NCBI GenBank assembly: GCA_003524365.1
Contig: DQHS01000231.1
Span: 1-8,014 of the forward strand
Length of the DNA stretch: 8,014 nucleotides
Reading direction: 5' to 3'
From: Cellvibrio sp.
GTDB lineage: Bacteria > Pseudomonadota > Gammaproteobacteria > Pseudomonadales > Cellvibrionaceae
In this document: positions 1-6,067 of the stretch, in pieces
Layout: every line of letters starts with the position of its first letter
Position numbering within the stretch: position 1 is the stretch's first letter
Position numbers and translations under genes: made by a program
Notes under the pieces: generated by a model
Database searches by the model: none
What the model was told of the DNA's origin: nothing
What the model saw: the letters and a program-made list of their open reading frames with translations, nothing else

Positions 1-477
1 GCACCAGTGGTTGCTATGGGATCAACTTACGATGCCTCGGGGTTCGCCGTTACTCTGCCCGAATTCGTGTACTACATGCCCAGACGCAGCTCCCCGCGTT
101 ACATCATCGGCCATCAATCGCCCTTGTCCGTTAAAATTCGTACACTCGGACAAGAGCCCAGTTACGGCACATTGCAAGATATTTCAACTGGTGGCCTGCG
201 GCTGATAGTCGCCGGAAACATGCTTCCCCACTTGCGCCACGGCGCGCTTTTACCGATGTGCGAAGTCGATATCAGCGATGAGTTACAAATCCGCTGCCGC
301 GCGCGTATCTGTGCCTTTCGCATCGGTCGCAGCCCCTATCGCCACACCCAAATCAGCGTTGAATTTATTGACCTAGAGGAGGAAACCAGCGCTAAGCTCG
401 CCCGATTTCTGCGCGATTCGCAACTCCGCCACGGCGATCTCTACGCCCCCCAGTCCATCAGGGCCCACGCCGCCTGA
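1..477 (+). CDS. PilZ-domain protein, YcgR-like flagellar brake (5' partial)
   Basis: This is the C-terminal part of a c-di-GMP-binding PilZ protein. The frame is open from base 1, so the true start lies outside the window; 158 codons plus a TGA stop are visible. Two PilZ signatures can be read: an RxxxR motif (RRSSPR, bases 82-99) and a DxSxxG motif (DISTGG, 178-195). Together these form the usual c-di-GMP pocket. The residues before RxxxR (LPEFVYYMPRR) resemble the linker joining the YcgR N-terminal domain to PilZ. A full protein of about 230-250 residues with an upstream YcgR-N domain is therefore likely, but that part is not seen. YcgR proteins act at the flagellar motor to slow swimming when c-di-GMP is high. 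The chemoreceptor gene downstream fits a motility role. The internal GTG (7) and ATG (16) are unlikely starts, because the linker would be cut. The PilZ domain is certain; the YcgR subfamily is an inference. Confidence 0.85.
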   Translation, partial: APVVAMGSTYDASGFAVTLPEFVYYMPRRSSPRYIIGHQSPLSVKIRTLGQEPSYGTLQDISTGGLRLIVAGNMLPHLRHGALLPMCEVDISDELQIRCRARICAFRIGRSPYRHTQISVEFIDLEEETSAKLARFLRDSQLRHGDLYAPQSIRAHAA

Positions 478-558
478 AGACTAAACAGCTATAAGGCCAC
501 TAGAGATTCGCCAATTTTGGTCTAGGCTTGAAGCACCAAGGTAGACGATCTGCTCATC

Positions 559-583
559 CGTTTTTTGTATTGCGCAAAAAACG
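559..583. repeat. A/T-rich inverted repeat upstream of the Aer-type receptor
   Basis: Perfect 9-base arms, CGTTTTTTG (559-567) and CAAAAAACG (575-583), flank a 7-base spacer. The repeat ends 45 bases before the receptor start codon. No T-run follows on either strand, so it does not look like a standard terminator for the PilZ gene. It could be an operator or a 5'-leader hairpin; no function can be assigned from the sequence. The rest of the 478-628 gap holds no other feature that could be supported, and no convincing flagellar sigma-28 promoter was found. Confidence 0.45.
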
Positions 584-616
584 TTGCGTGAAAGATCAGG
601 TTTTTGTCGCCATTTC

Positions 617-620
617 AGGA
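617..620 (+). promoter_or_regulatory. Ribosome binding site deciding the Aer-type receptor start
   Basis: AGGA sits 8 bases before the ATG at 629. An in-frame ATG at 584 lies upstream, but it would place this Shine-Dalgarno inside the coding region and add 15 residues with no counterpart in Aer. Confidence 0.75.
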
Positions 621-628
621 ATTTACTT

Positions 629-2200
629 ATGCGCAACAATGGTCATGTCACTGGCAAAGAAGTACATCTCTCCACTCACGAAGAGATTGTCTCTTCTTCC
701 AACCTGCGTGGTGACATCGAATTTTGCAATGAGACTTTTTGTCGCATTTCTGGTTATACCCGCGAAGAATTGCTCAACCAACCACACAATATTTTGCGTC
801 ACCCACAGATGCCGCCAGCGGCCTTCGGCATGCTCTGGGCTGCATTAAAAGCCGGCAAGCCGTGGATGGGAATAGTTAAAAACCGCTGCAAAAATGGTGA
901 TCATTATTGGGTTGATGCCTATGTCACTCCGCTAAAGGAAAAAGGCCAAATATACGGTTACGAGTCCGTGCGCGCAAAAGCTGATCCCAACTTGGTTCGC
1001 CGCGCGGAACTCGTCTACGAACGATTGAATCAAGGTAAACCACCCTGTTCAGCATTAGAGAAATTGTGGAGCCAATTTGGTAACACTGCGATTATTGTGC
1101 TGACTAGCTGGATATTGTTACTCGCCGCTACCGGTGTGTTTGCCACACTATCACTCACCTCAGTTATAGCAACTGCCGTTATCGCCGTTATCACCGGCAG
1201 TACTGCACAAATGTTGCAACAAAACCGTATCGCACAAGCGCTGCAAGAAGCGCACAGCACTATAAACGACCCGCTCGCTGCATATATTTATACTGGCCGC
1301 TGCGATGCCATGGGCGAAATTGAGCTGGCACAACACGCGATAAAATCACGCTTGCGCACAGCGCTCGGGCGCTTTGGTGAATCAGCCAAGGAGCTGCAAC
1401 AAAAAGCAGGCGCCGCACACCACCACGCTCGTAAAACCTATGAAGGAATGAGCGCACAGCAGCATGAGACCGCCGGTGTTGCCACCGCTATGCAACAAAT
1501 GGCGCTGGCCGTACAAGAAGTGGCGAGTGGCGCAAATAAAACGTCCATAGCAACTGGCGCAGCGATTGACGAAGTGGATAAAGGCAATCAAGTCATTGAA
1601 GGCGCGCGTCACGCGATTGATGACTTATCGCAAACTGTTGGCAGCCTTGGCAGCGTACTCAATAAATTAAGTGAAGACAGCAGCAAAATCGCCAATGTTG
1701 TGGATGTGATTCGCGCTATCGCTGAACAAACTAATTTACTCGCGCTTAATGCGGCGATTGAAGCCGCGCGCGCTGGTGAACAAGGGCGCGGTTTTGCGGT
1801 GGTGGCCGATGAAGTGCGCTCGCTCGCGCAGCGAACACAGGAATCTACCGGCGACATTCAACAAATTATTGGCAATTTGGGCAAAGCTACCGAAGACGCG
1901 AGCCTCAATATGAAAAACTGTTTGAATATGGCTGATCGCAGCGTGCATGAAATGAGCAACGTACGCACCGCACTGGATGCTATTTCACACTCAGTTAATA
2001 CGATTGACCAAATGTCCCACCAAATTGCTACAGCAGCAGAAGAGCAATCTTCTATGGCATTGGAGATTGAACGCAACACCCAATCAATTGCGCGTATTTC
2101 AGATCAAACGCAGCAGGAAATCAGTATCGCCGATGGTCTCAACAGTGAAATGGATAAACTCTCGCATAAGCAGCTGGATTTGATCGTCAGATTTAATTAA
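629..2200 (+). CDS. Aer-type PAS-domain methyl-accepting chemotaxis receptor
   Basis: This is a 523-residue energy/redox-taxis transducer. An N-terminal PAS domain (about residues 10-115) resembles the FAD-binding PAS of E. coli Aer, and with the start at 629 its numbering matches Aer position for position: N34, R57, H58, W70, N85 and the stretch NGDHYWV (89-95). A cytoplasmic linker leads to a hydrophobic region (about 153-191) that can form a membrane hairpin with almost no periplasmic part, as in Aer. A HAMP-like segment follows (about 195-260). A long coiled-coil signalling domain carries the conserved hairpin tip that contacts CheA and CheW (about 364-399, including EQTNLLALNAAIEAARAG). 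The C-terminus ends LIVRFN, with no CheR/CheB-binding pentapeptide. Residue 60 is Gln where E. coli Aer has Asp. Expected role: sense redox or oxygen through FAD and control CheA. It lies 151 bases after the PilZ gene. Family assignment is secure; the ligand is an inference. Confidence 0.93.
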   Translation: MRNNGHVTGKEVHLSTHEEIVSSSNLRGDIEFCNETFCRISGYTREELLNQPHNILRHPQMPPAAFGMLWAALKAGKPWMGIVKNRCKNGDHYWVDAYVTPLKEKGQIYGYESVRAKADPNLVRRAELVYERLNQGKPPCSALEKLWSQFGNTAIIVLTSWILLLAATGVFATLSLTSVIATAVIAVITGSTAQMLQQNRIAQALQEAHSTINDPLAAYIYTGRCDAMGEIELAQHAIKSRLRTALGRFGESAKELQQKAGAAHHHARKTYEGMSAQQHETAGVATAMQQMALAVQEVASGANKTSIATGAAIDEVDKGNQVIEGARHAIDDLSQTVGSLGSVLNKLSEDSSKIANVVDVIRAIAEQTNLLALNAAIEAARAGEQGRGFAVVADEVRSLAQRTQESTGDIQQIIGNLGKATEDASLNMKNCLNMADRSVHEMSNVRTALDAISHSVNTIDQMSHQIATAAEEQSSMALEIERNTQSIARISDQTQQEISIADGLNSEMDKLSHKQLDLIVRFN

Positions 2201-2301
2201 CACAAGCTCCAATTAGCAAAATTGATTCAGCTTTTTGTAAAAATTTTCGTTAAGCTTGGGGCTAGTCGTTAATTATTTTGTGCGAATGATGTGGAATTCT
2301 C

Positions 2302-3606
2302 ATGATATATACCCAGGAAATTGCCAACCATGATTTATTGCGCCTGGATCGCGCTCATGTGTGGCACCCCTACACCTCGTTTACCCAACCCGGCATGATC
2401 ACGGCGGTGAGCCATGCACAAGGAGTTGAACTGCATTTGGCCGATGGCCGCGTGTTGATTGATGGCATGTCTTCCTGGTGGAGTACATTACACGGTTACA
2501 ATCACCCGGTTTTAAATCAAGCAGTGATTGATCAAGTGGGCAAGATGGCGCATGTGATGTTTGCCGGTATCACCCACGAACCTGCGGTAAAACTCGCTAG
2601 CACCCTCGCCAAAATCACGCCTGAAGGCTTAAACAAAGTTTTCTTTTCCGATTCAGGTTCGGTTGCCGTTGAAGTTGCGCTTAAAATGGCTATTCAATTT
2701 TGGCACTCGCAAGGTCAGGCACAACGCACGATGTTTTTAACATTGAAGCGCGGATACCACGGCGATACCTTCGGCGCCATGTCAGTATGCGATCCTCATT
2801 CCGGGATGCATCATTTATTTCACCATTCACTCTCGCATCACTTGTTTGCCGATGCACCACCCTGTGGTTTTGACGAGCCCTTTCAAGAATCTCATATCGC
2901 TAAATTTGCACAGATGATTCAACAGCATCGCCAAAAAATTGCTGCCGTTATTCTCGAACCGATTGTTCAAGGTGCAGGAGGGATGCGGTTTTATTCGCCC
3001 GACTATTTACGACGCGTGCGTGAGCTTTGTGACAGAAATGAAATATTATTGATTGCCGATGAAGTTGCCACCGGTTTTGGCCGCACCGGAAAATTATTTG
3101 CTTGCGAGCATGCGGGTATTAGCCCCGATATTTTGTGTATTGGTAAAGCCCTCACAGCTGGCTACATCACCCTTGCGGCAACGCTCTGCAACGATAAGGT
3201 CAGCAACGGTATCTGCAAAGGAGAGAATGGCATTTTTATGCATGGCCCTACTTATATGGCCAACCCACTCGCCTGTGCCGTCGCCAATGCCAGTATCGAT
3301 TTACTACTCAACTCCGATTGGCAAACTACCGTAGCCAGTATCGGCCAACAAATGCGCGAAGAATTAGCACCCTGCAAGGACTTCTCTTACGTTAGCGATG
3401 TCCGGGTTCTGGGCGCGATGGGTGTTGTCGAGCTGGAAAATGCAGTTGATGCCAGCAAATTAATGCCGCTATTTGTAGAGTTGGGGGTGTGGATACGCCC
3501 ATTCGGCAATATTATTTATTTAATGCCACCATTTATTATCAGCACAGATGAGTTGAGCAAATTGACATCAGCGGTGTTAAAAGTGGTCGCAACCCTCGCC
3601 AAGTGA
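2302..3606 (+). CDS. bioA: Adenosylmethionine-8-amino-7-oxononanoate aminotransferase (DAPA synthase)
   Basis: BioA moves an amino group from S-adenosylmethionine to KAPA, giving 7,8-diaminopelargonate, the antepenultimate step of biotin synthesis in the cytoplasm. It is a fold-type I (class III) PLP aminotransferase of 434 residues, close to the 429 of E. coli. Key residues can be read at a nearly constant +7/+8 offset from E. coli BioA: Y24 in WHPYTS, W59-W60 in MSSWW, Y152 in RGYHGDTFGAMS, D253 in LIADEVATGFGRTGK, the PLP lysine K282 in IGKALTAG, and the carboxylate-binding R399 in GVWIRPFG. E. coli has TGG where this protein has TAG just after the lysine, a mild change. A His-rich stretch lies near residues 170-182. 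The ATG has a weak Shine-Dalgarno (GTGGA, 2291-2295), and an in-frame TGA just upstream (2287) rules out a longer form. No other bio gene is in the window, and no convincing BirA operator was found in the 101-base gap before it. Confidence 0.97.
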   Translation: MIYTQEIANHDLLRLDRAHVWHPYTSFTQPGMITAVSHAQGVELHLADGRVLIDGMSSWWSTLHGYNHPVLNQAVIDQVGKMAHVMFAGITHEPAVKLASTLAKITPEGLNKVFFSDSGSVAVEVALKMAIQFWHSQGQAQRTMFLTLKRGYHGDTFGAMSVCDPHSGMHHLFHHSLSHHLFADAPPCGFDEPFQESHIAKFAQMIQQHRQKIAAVILEPIVQGAGGMRFYSPDYLRRVRELCDRNEILLIADEVATGFGRTGKLFACEHAGISPDILCIGKALTAGYITLAATLCNDKVSNGICKGENGIFMHGPTYMANPLACAVANASIDLLLNSDWQTTVASIGQQMREELAPCKDFSYVSDVRVLGAMGVVELENAVDASKLMPLFVELGVWIRPFGNIIYLMPPFIISTDELSKLTSAVLKVVATLAK

Positions 3607-3621
3607 ATTTCCCATAACCAA

Positions 3622-3656
3622 AAAAATCCCCGCCGTTTGCACCTGCGGGGATTTTT
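3622..3656. terminator. Bidirectional rho-independent terminator between bioA and trpS
   Basis: A perfect 12-bp stem pairs AAAAATCCCCGC (3622-3633) with GCGGGGATTTTT (3645-3656) across an 11-base loop. The GC core has A-runs on the left and T-runs on the right, so it gives a U-tailed hairpin on both strands. It lies 15 bases after the bioA stop and 18 bases after the trpS stop, and so serves both convergent genes. Confidence 0.92.
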
Positions 3657-3674
3657 CGTCTCATGAAACAAAAA

Positions 3675-4685
3675 CTATTTTATTTTGCGAATCCCGACGG
3701 CCTCACGCACTTTTTCCAGTAGCGGCTGACTGTAAGCACGTGCTTTTGCCGCACCCTTTTGCAACACATCTTCAATGTGCGCGGGGTTTGCTAGTAGGGA
3801 GTCATACTTATCCCGCGCCTCGGCTAACTGGCCGTTAATTAATTCAAATAACTGACGCTTTGCTTCGCCCCAAGCAATACCTTCAGCGAATTGCTGGCGC
3901 ATTTGTGCAGATTGGTCTGCGGTGGCGAACGCCTGCCAGATTTGAAATACCGGTGACGTATCTGGATCTTTCGCCTGACCTGGCTCCAATAAATTGGTAA
4001 GAATTTTATTGATCGATTTTTTCAGTTGTTTTTCGGGCAAAAATAATGGAATGGTATTGCCGTAACTTTTACTCATTTTGCGACCATCCAACCCCTGCAA
4101 TACCGCATTTACATTGTCGTCGACTTGCGCTTCCGGTAATACAAAGTGTTCGCCGTAGTGATGATTAAAACGCGCTGCTATATCGCGCGCCATTTCAATA
4201 TGTTGAATCTGATCGCGACCAACAGGCACTTTGTTGGCATTGAACATTAAAATATCAGCGGCCATTAAAATCGGGTAGGAATACAACCCCATTGTGATGC
4301 CGTAATCCGTATCTTCACCGGCTTCAAGATTGGCATCGACCGAGGCTTTGTACGCATGAGCGCGATTCATCAACCCTTTGGCGGCCATGCAGGTAAGCAT
4401 CCAGCATAATTCGGGAATTTCTGGCACATCGGATTGGCGATAGAAAATCGCGTTGTCGGTATCCAAACCCAAGGCGAGCCAAGTGGCGGCAATTTCACGG
4501 GTGGATTGATGAACCAGATCCGGGTCCTGACATTTAATCAGTGCGTGAAAATCCGCCAAAAAATAAAAGGATTGTACGTTTGCACTTTGGCTCGCCTGAA
4601 TTGCCGGGCGAATGGCGCCAACGTAATTGCCAAGATGGGGAGTACCTGTGGTGGTAATGCCGGTTAAAACGCGTTGTTTGCTCAT
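3675..4685 (-). CDS. trpS: Tryptophanyl-tRNA synthetase
   Basis: This enzyme charges tRNA-Trp with tryptophan using ATP. It is a class Ic aminoacyl-tRNA synthetase that works as a dimer in the cytoplasm. The 336-residue length is typical of the bacterial enzyme (about 334 in E. coli). The HIGH-type motif appears as TGTPHLGNYVGA (residues 13-24). The KMSKS loop is present in canonical form at 203-207 within GRKMSKSYGN. The VPVGRDQIQHIE stretch, which binds tryptophan and the partner subunit in this family, is intact. The ATG at 4685 gives the expected N-terminus (MSKQRVLTGITTTGTPHLGN), with a short-spaced AGGG (4690-4693) ahead of it. It is convergent with bioA and shares its terminator. It lies 102 bases downstream of the cyclic-nucleotide/rhodanese gene and may have its own promoter there. 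Nothing about the coding region is odd. Confidence 0.98.
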   Translation of the reverse strand: MSKQRVLTGITTTGTPHLGNYVGAIRPAIQASQSANVQSFYFLADFHALIKCQDPDLVHQSTREIAATWLALGLDTDNAIFYRQSDVPEIPELCWMLTCMAAKGLMNRAHAYKASVDANLEAGEDTDYGITMGLYSYPILMAADILMFNANKVPVGRDQIQHIEMARDIAARFNHHYGEHFVLPEAQVDDNVNAVLQGLDGRKMSKSYGNTIPLFLPEKQLKKSINKILTNLLEPGQAKDPDTSPVFQIWQAFATADQSAQMRQQFAEGIAWGEAKRQLFELINGQLAEARDKYDSLLANPAHIEDVLQKGAAKARAYSQPLLEKVREAVGIRKIK

Positions 4686-4725
4686 GATGCCCTATCTGTA
4701 TCGATGGATAGCCAGTGGTGTGGCG

Positions 4726-4754
4726 ATAAAATCAGGGCGCCATCATACAGGCAA
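4726..4754 (-). promoter_or_regulatory. Candidate sigma-70 promoter for trpS
   Basis: On the - strand, TTGCCT (4749-4754) and TTTTAT (4726-4731) are separated by exactly 17 bases. A TG one base before the -10 box makes it an extended -10 element. Each hexamer matches consensus at 4 of 6 positions. The predicted start of transcription would leave a leader of roughly 35 bases before the trpS ATG. The -35 box lies inside one arm of the perfect palindrome at 4747-4780. Read by eye, without scoring. Confidence 0.4.
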
Positions 4755-4780
4755 GCTGCAAAAATTTGCAGCTTGCCTGT
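4747..4780. repeat. Perfect 16-bp palindrome between trpS and the cyclic-nucleotide/rhodanese gene
   Basis: Arms ACAGGCAAGCTGCAAA (4747-4762) and TTTGCAGCTTGCCTGT (4765-4780) are exact reverse complements with a 2-base centre. In RNA the innermost A:U pairs would open, leaving a stem of about 14 bp. It begins 7 bases after the stop codon of the cyclic-nucleotide gene, where a terminator would be expected. No T-run follows on either strand, so simple intrinsic termination is doubtful. Alternatives are an operator for trpS, an RNA-stabilising hairpin, or a copy of a repeated intergenic element. Confidence 0.85.
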
Positions 4781-4787
4781 GCCAGCA

Positions 4788-5816
4788 TCATAAACCCGAG
4801 TAGTAACGCGCAGAGTCGCGCAGGATGCAGCTATCAAATCCAGCTTGAGTTAGCAGGTGCGAGGCTACGTCGCAACGGCGGCCGGAATCGTCGGTGACGA
4901 CATAAGTCACGGTATCATCGAGATTTTTAAGATTATTACGCAGTTGGTTAAGCGGAATATTACGACTGTCTGGTACGGCTTGAGCGCGGCGCTCAAGCGG
5001 CAGACGCACATCGAGGATTTGGTATGCGGGCAAATCAGCCGCGCGCGCTTTCAGATCTTCGGCACTCACATATTTAAGCACCGGCTCCTGCAGTAACTCG
5101 CGGAAGTCTTCTTTGTCCAAACGCATGACTTTGCCGGGAGTGATCATTTTTACCGTTGCGTTACGTGTGGTATCCCCCACCAACGCCTCCTCGCCGAAAT
5201 AATGACCAGGGCGCAATGCTGCCAAAATTTTGCCAGCGGTGTCCATTACCATTGCACTGCCTGATTCCAGAACATAAAAGTAGTCCCCGCGCTCGCCCTG
5301 CCGAATGACCACCTCATCCGCCAATACTTTTTGCGCTTTAAAACGAATAAACAGCTGACGAATATTGGCGGGCGGCAAGCGGCTGAAAAGGGGCGATTGC
5401 AGCAGAGACGACATCCAATCGCTATCGTCGTGCAGGCTCACACCTGAGAGGTCGGCCTCTTCATCGCTGGATTCACTCCAAGCGAGCACGAGATCGAGGA
5501 AATCGCTATCGACCGATAAGAGGGTTACATCGGATTTAGCGACAGCTGATACTTGCGTTGGCTGGGTAATATTAAGCGGTGAGCGACGGGATTCACTGGC
5601 AGGATTAATGGTGCTCACCTGAAAACCAGAATCGATCAGATCTACAGTACCGCTAACCAAATACACTTTTTCCGGAAACGGACGCCCACGCTTGAAAATG
5701 ATCGCTCCCTTCGCAATTTCACGCAGCGAAGCCTTTTCGGCAACCTGAATCAGGTATTCGTGATTGAGGGTATTAAAAGGCGCAAAAGACGCTAATACAT
5801 CAAGGCTAATCGCCAT
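4788..5816 (-). CDS. Double cyclic-nucleotide-binding domain protein with C-terminal degenerate rhodanese domain
   Basis: A 342-residue soluble protein with three domains and no signal peptide or membrane segment. Domain 1 (about 8-112) has the cNMP-binding fold pattern but no phosphate-binding cassette, so it is probably inactive. Domain 2 (about 138-245) has a good cassette, FGEEAL (207-212) followed by RNATV (218-222), with E209 and R218 placed to bind a cyclic nucleotide; IRQGERGDYFYVLESG (171-186) is typical of the family. Domain 3 (about 250-342) is rhodanese-like: ILDVRLPLE (267-275), then RNIPLNQLR (285-293), then a loop VVTDDSGRRC (306-315). There D309 stands where the catalytic cysteine of active rhodaneses lies, so sulfur transfer is unlikely. 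No DNA-binding helix-turn-helix is present, so this is not a CRP-type regulator. The start has GGAG (5823-5826) 6 bases upstream. A signalling or scaffold role is an inference; the true partner is unknown. Confidence 0.88.
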   Translation of the reverse strand: MAISLDVLASFAPFNTLNHEYLIQVAEKASLREIAKGAIIFKRGRPFPEKVYLVSGTVDLIDSGFQVSTINPASESRRSPLNITQPTQVSAVAKSDVTLLSVDSDFLDLVLAWSESSDEEADLSGVSLHDDSDWMSSLLQSPLFSRLPPANIRQLFIRFKAQKVLADEVVIRQGERGDYFYVLESGSAMVMDTAGKILAALRPGHYFGEEALVGDTTRNATVKMITPGKVMRLDKEDFRELLQEPVLKYVSAEDLKARAADLPAYQILDVRLPLERRAQAVPDSRNIPLNQLRNNLKNLDDTVTYVVTDDSGRRCDVASHLLTQAGFDSCILRDSARYYSGL

Positions 5817-5830
5817 TTTCAGCTCCGCAA

Positions 5831-5880
5831 ACTCTAATCAGGATCATTCAACACTAATCACAATGGCTAAACTCTGATAC
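5831..5880. repeat. Three 10-base direct repeats phased at 20 bp upstream of the cyclic-nucleotide/rhodanese gene
   Basis: ACTCTAATCA (5831-5840), ACACTAATCA (5851-5860) and ACTCTGATAC (5871-5880) start exactly 20 bases apart, close to two helical turns. The first two differ at one position; the third differs from the first at three (positions 6, 9 and 10), although an ATA/ATCA alignment is close. On the - strand they read TGATTAGAGT and similar. The array ends 14 bases before the start codon, just behind the ribosome binding site, so it lies in the promoter or leader. It may be a binding array for one regulator; chance similarity cannot be excluded. Confidence 0.45.
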
Positions 5881-5912
5881 TTGATAAAATAATAAAAGGC
5901 CTTTTATCAGAG
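5872..5912. repeat. Nested palindromes: CTCTGATA arms around ATAAAAGGCCTTTTAT
   Basis: CTCTGATA (5872-5879) is exactly inverted as TATCAGAG (5905-5912). Between them, ATAAAAGGCCTTTTAT (5892-5907) is a perfect 16-base palindrome, and TGATAAAA (5882-5889) also pairs with TTTTATCA (5902-5909). Several mutually exclusive hairpins are therefore possible. The left arm is the core of the third 20-bp-phased repeat, so the region carries an inverted fourth copy. It lies 56-96 bases upstream of the cyclic-nucleotide/rhodanese start and is a plausible operator or leader structure. Confidence 0.55.
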
Positions 5913-5993
5913 AAATATGCGCCAGTATAAACAGCCAGTGCGTTCAGGGGTCAGGCTTGTCGTCAGTATTAGCACTAGGTCACAGCTGGATTG

Positions 5994-6032
5994 CGAGCGG
6001 CTGCACTTTCATCACAATAATACAACCGCTCG
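5994..6032 (-). repeat. Imperfect hairpin downstream of the M18 aminopeptidase
   Basis: CGAGCGGCTG (5994-6003) and CAACCGCTCG (6023-6032) form a 10-bp stem over a 19-base loop. The single mismatch is C:A on the + strand but a G:U pair in - strand RNA, so the structure is favoured in the transcript of the aminopeptidase gene. It starts 35 bases after that gene's stop. No U-run follows, so it is a poor intrinsic terminator; it may stabilise the 3' end or assist another termination mechanism. Apart from this hairpin and the repeats at 5831-5912, the 5817-6067 gap shows no gene that could be supported. Confidence 0.4.
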
Positions 6033-6067
6033 GCTAAAAAGACTTGATCAAAATATCGGCACGGCAA

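Noticed and set aside
478..628. Flagellar sigma-28 or sigma-54 promoter upstream of the Aer-type receptor
   Set aside because: No TAAA with a GCCGATAA-like box at proper spacing, and no GG/GC pair with 10-base spacing of good context was found.
528..848. A 106-codon + strand frame overlapping the receptor start
   Set aside because: It lies in another frame of the certain receptor gene, covers the PAS coding region, and shows no family signature.
2201..2301. Possible BirA (biotin) operator before bioA, around TTGTAA at 2235
   Set aside because: Only one loose half-site is present; the expected inverted second half at the right spacing is absent.
4747..4780. Standard rho-independent terminator for the cyclic-nucleotide/rhodanese gene
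   Set aside because: The stem is perfect, but the bases after it on the - strand (ATGATGGCGCC) contain no U-run; kept only as a palindrome of unknown role.
5855..6015. Three TCACA half-sites (near 5858, 5980, 6012) suggesting CRP control of the cyclic-nucleotide gene
   Set aside because: None has a TGTGA partner six bases away; single half-sites are expected by chance.
6044..6051. TTGATCAA, resembling an FNR/ANR box
   Set aside because: The FNR consensus needs TTGAT and ATCAA separated by four bases; here the halves are joined directly, so it is a simple 8-base palindrome.
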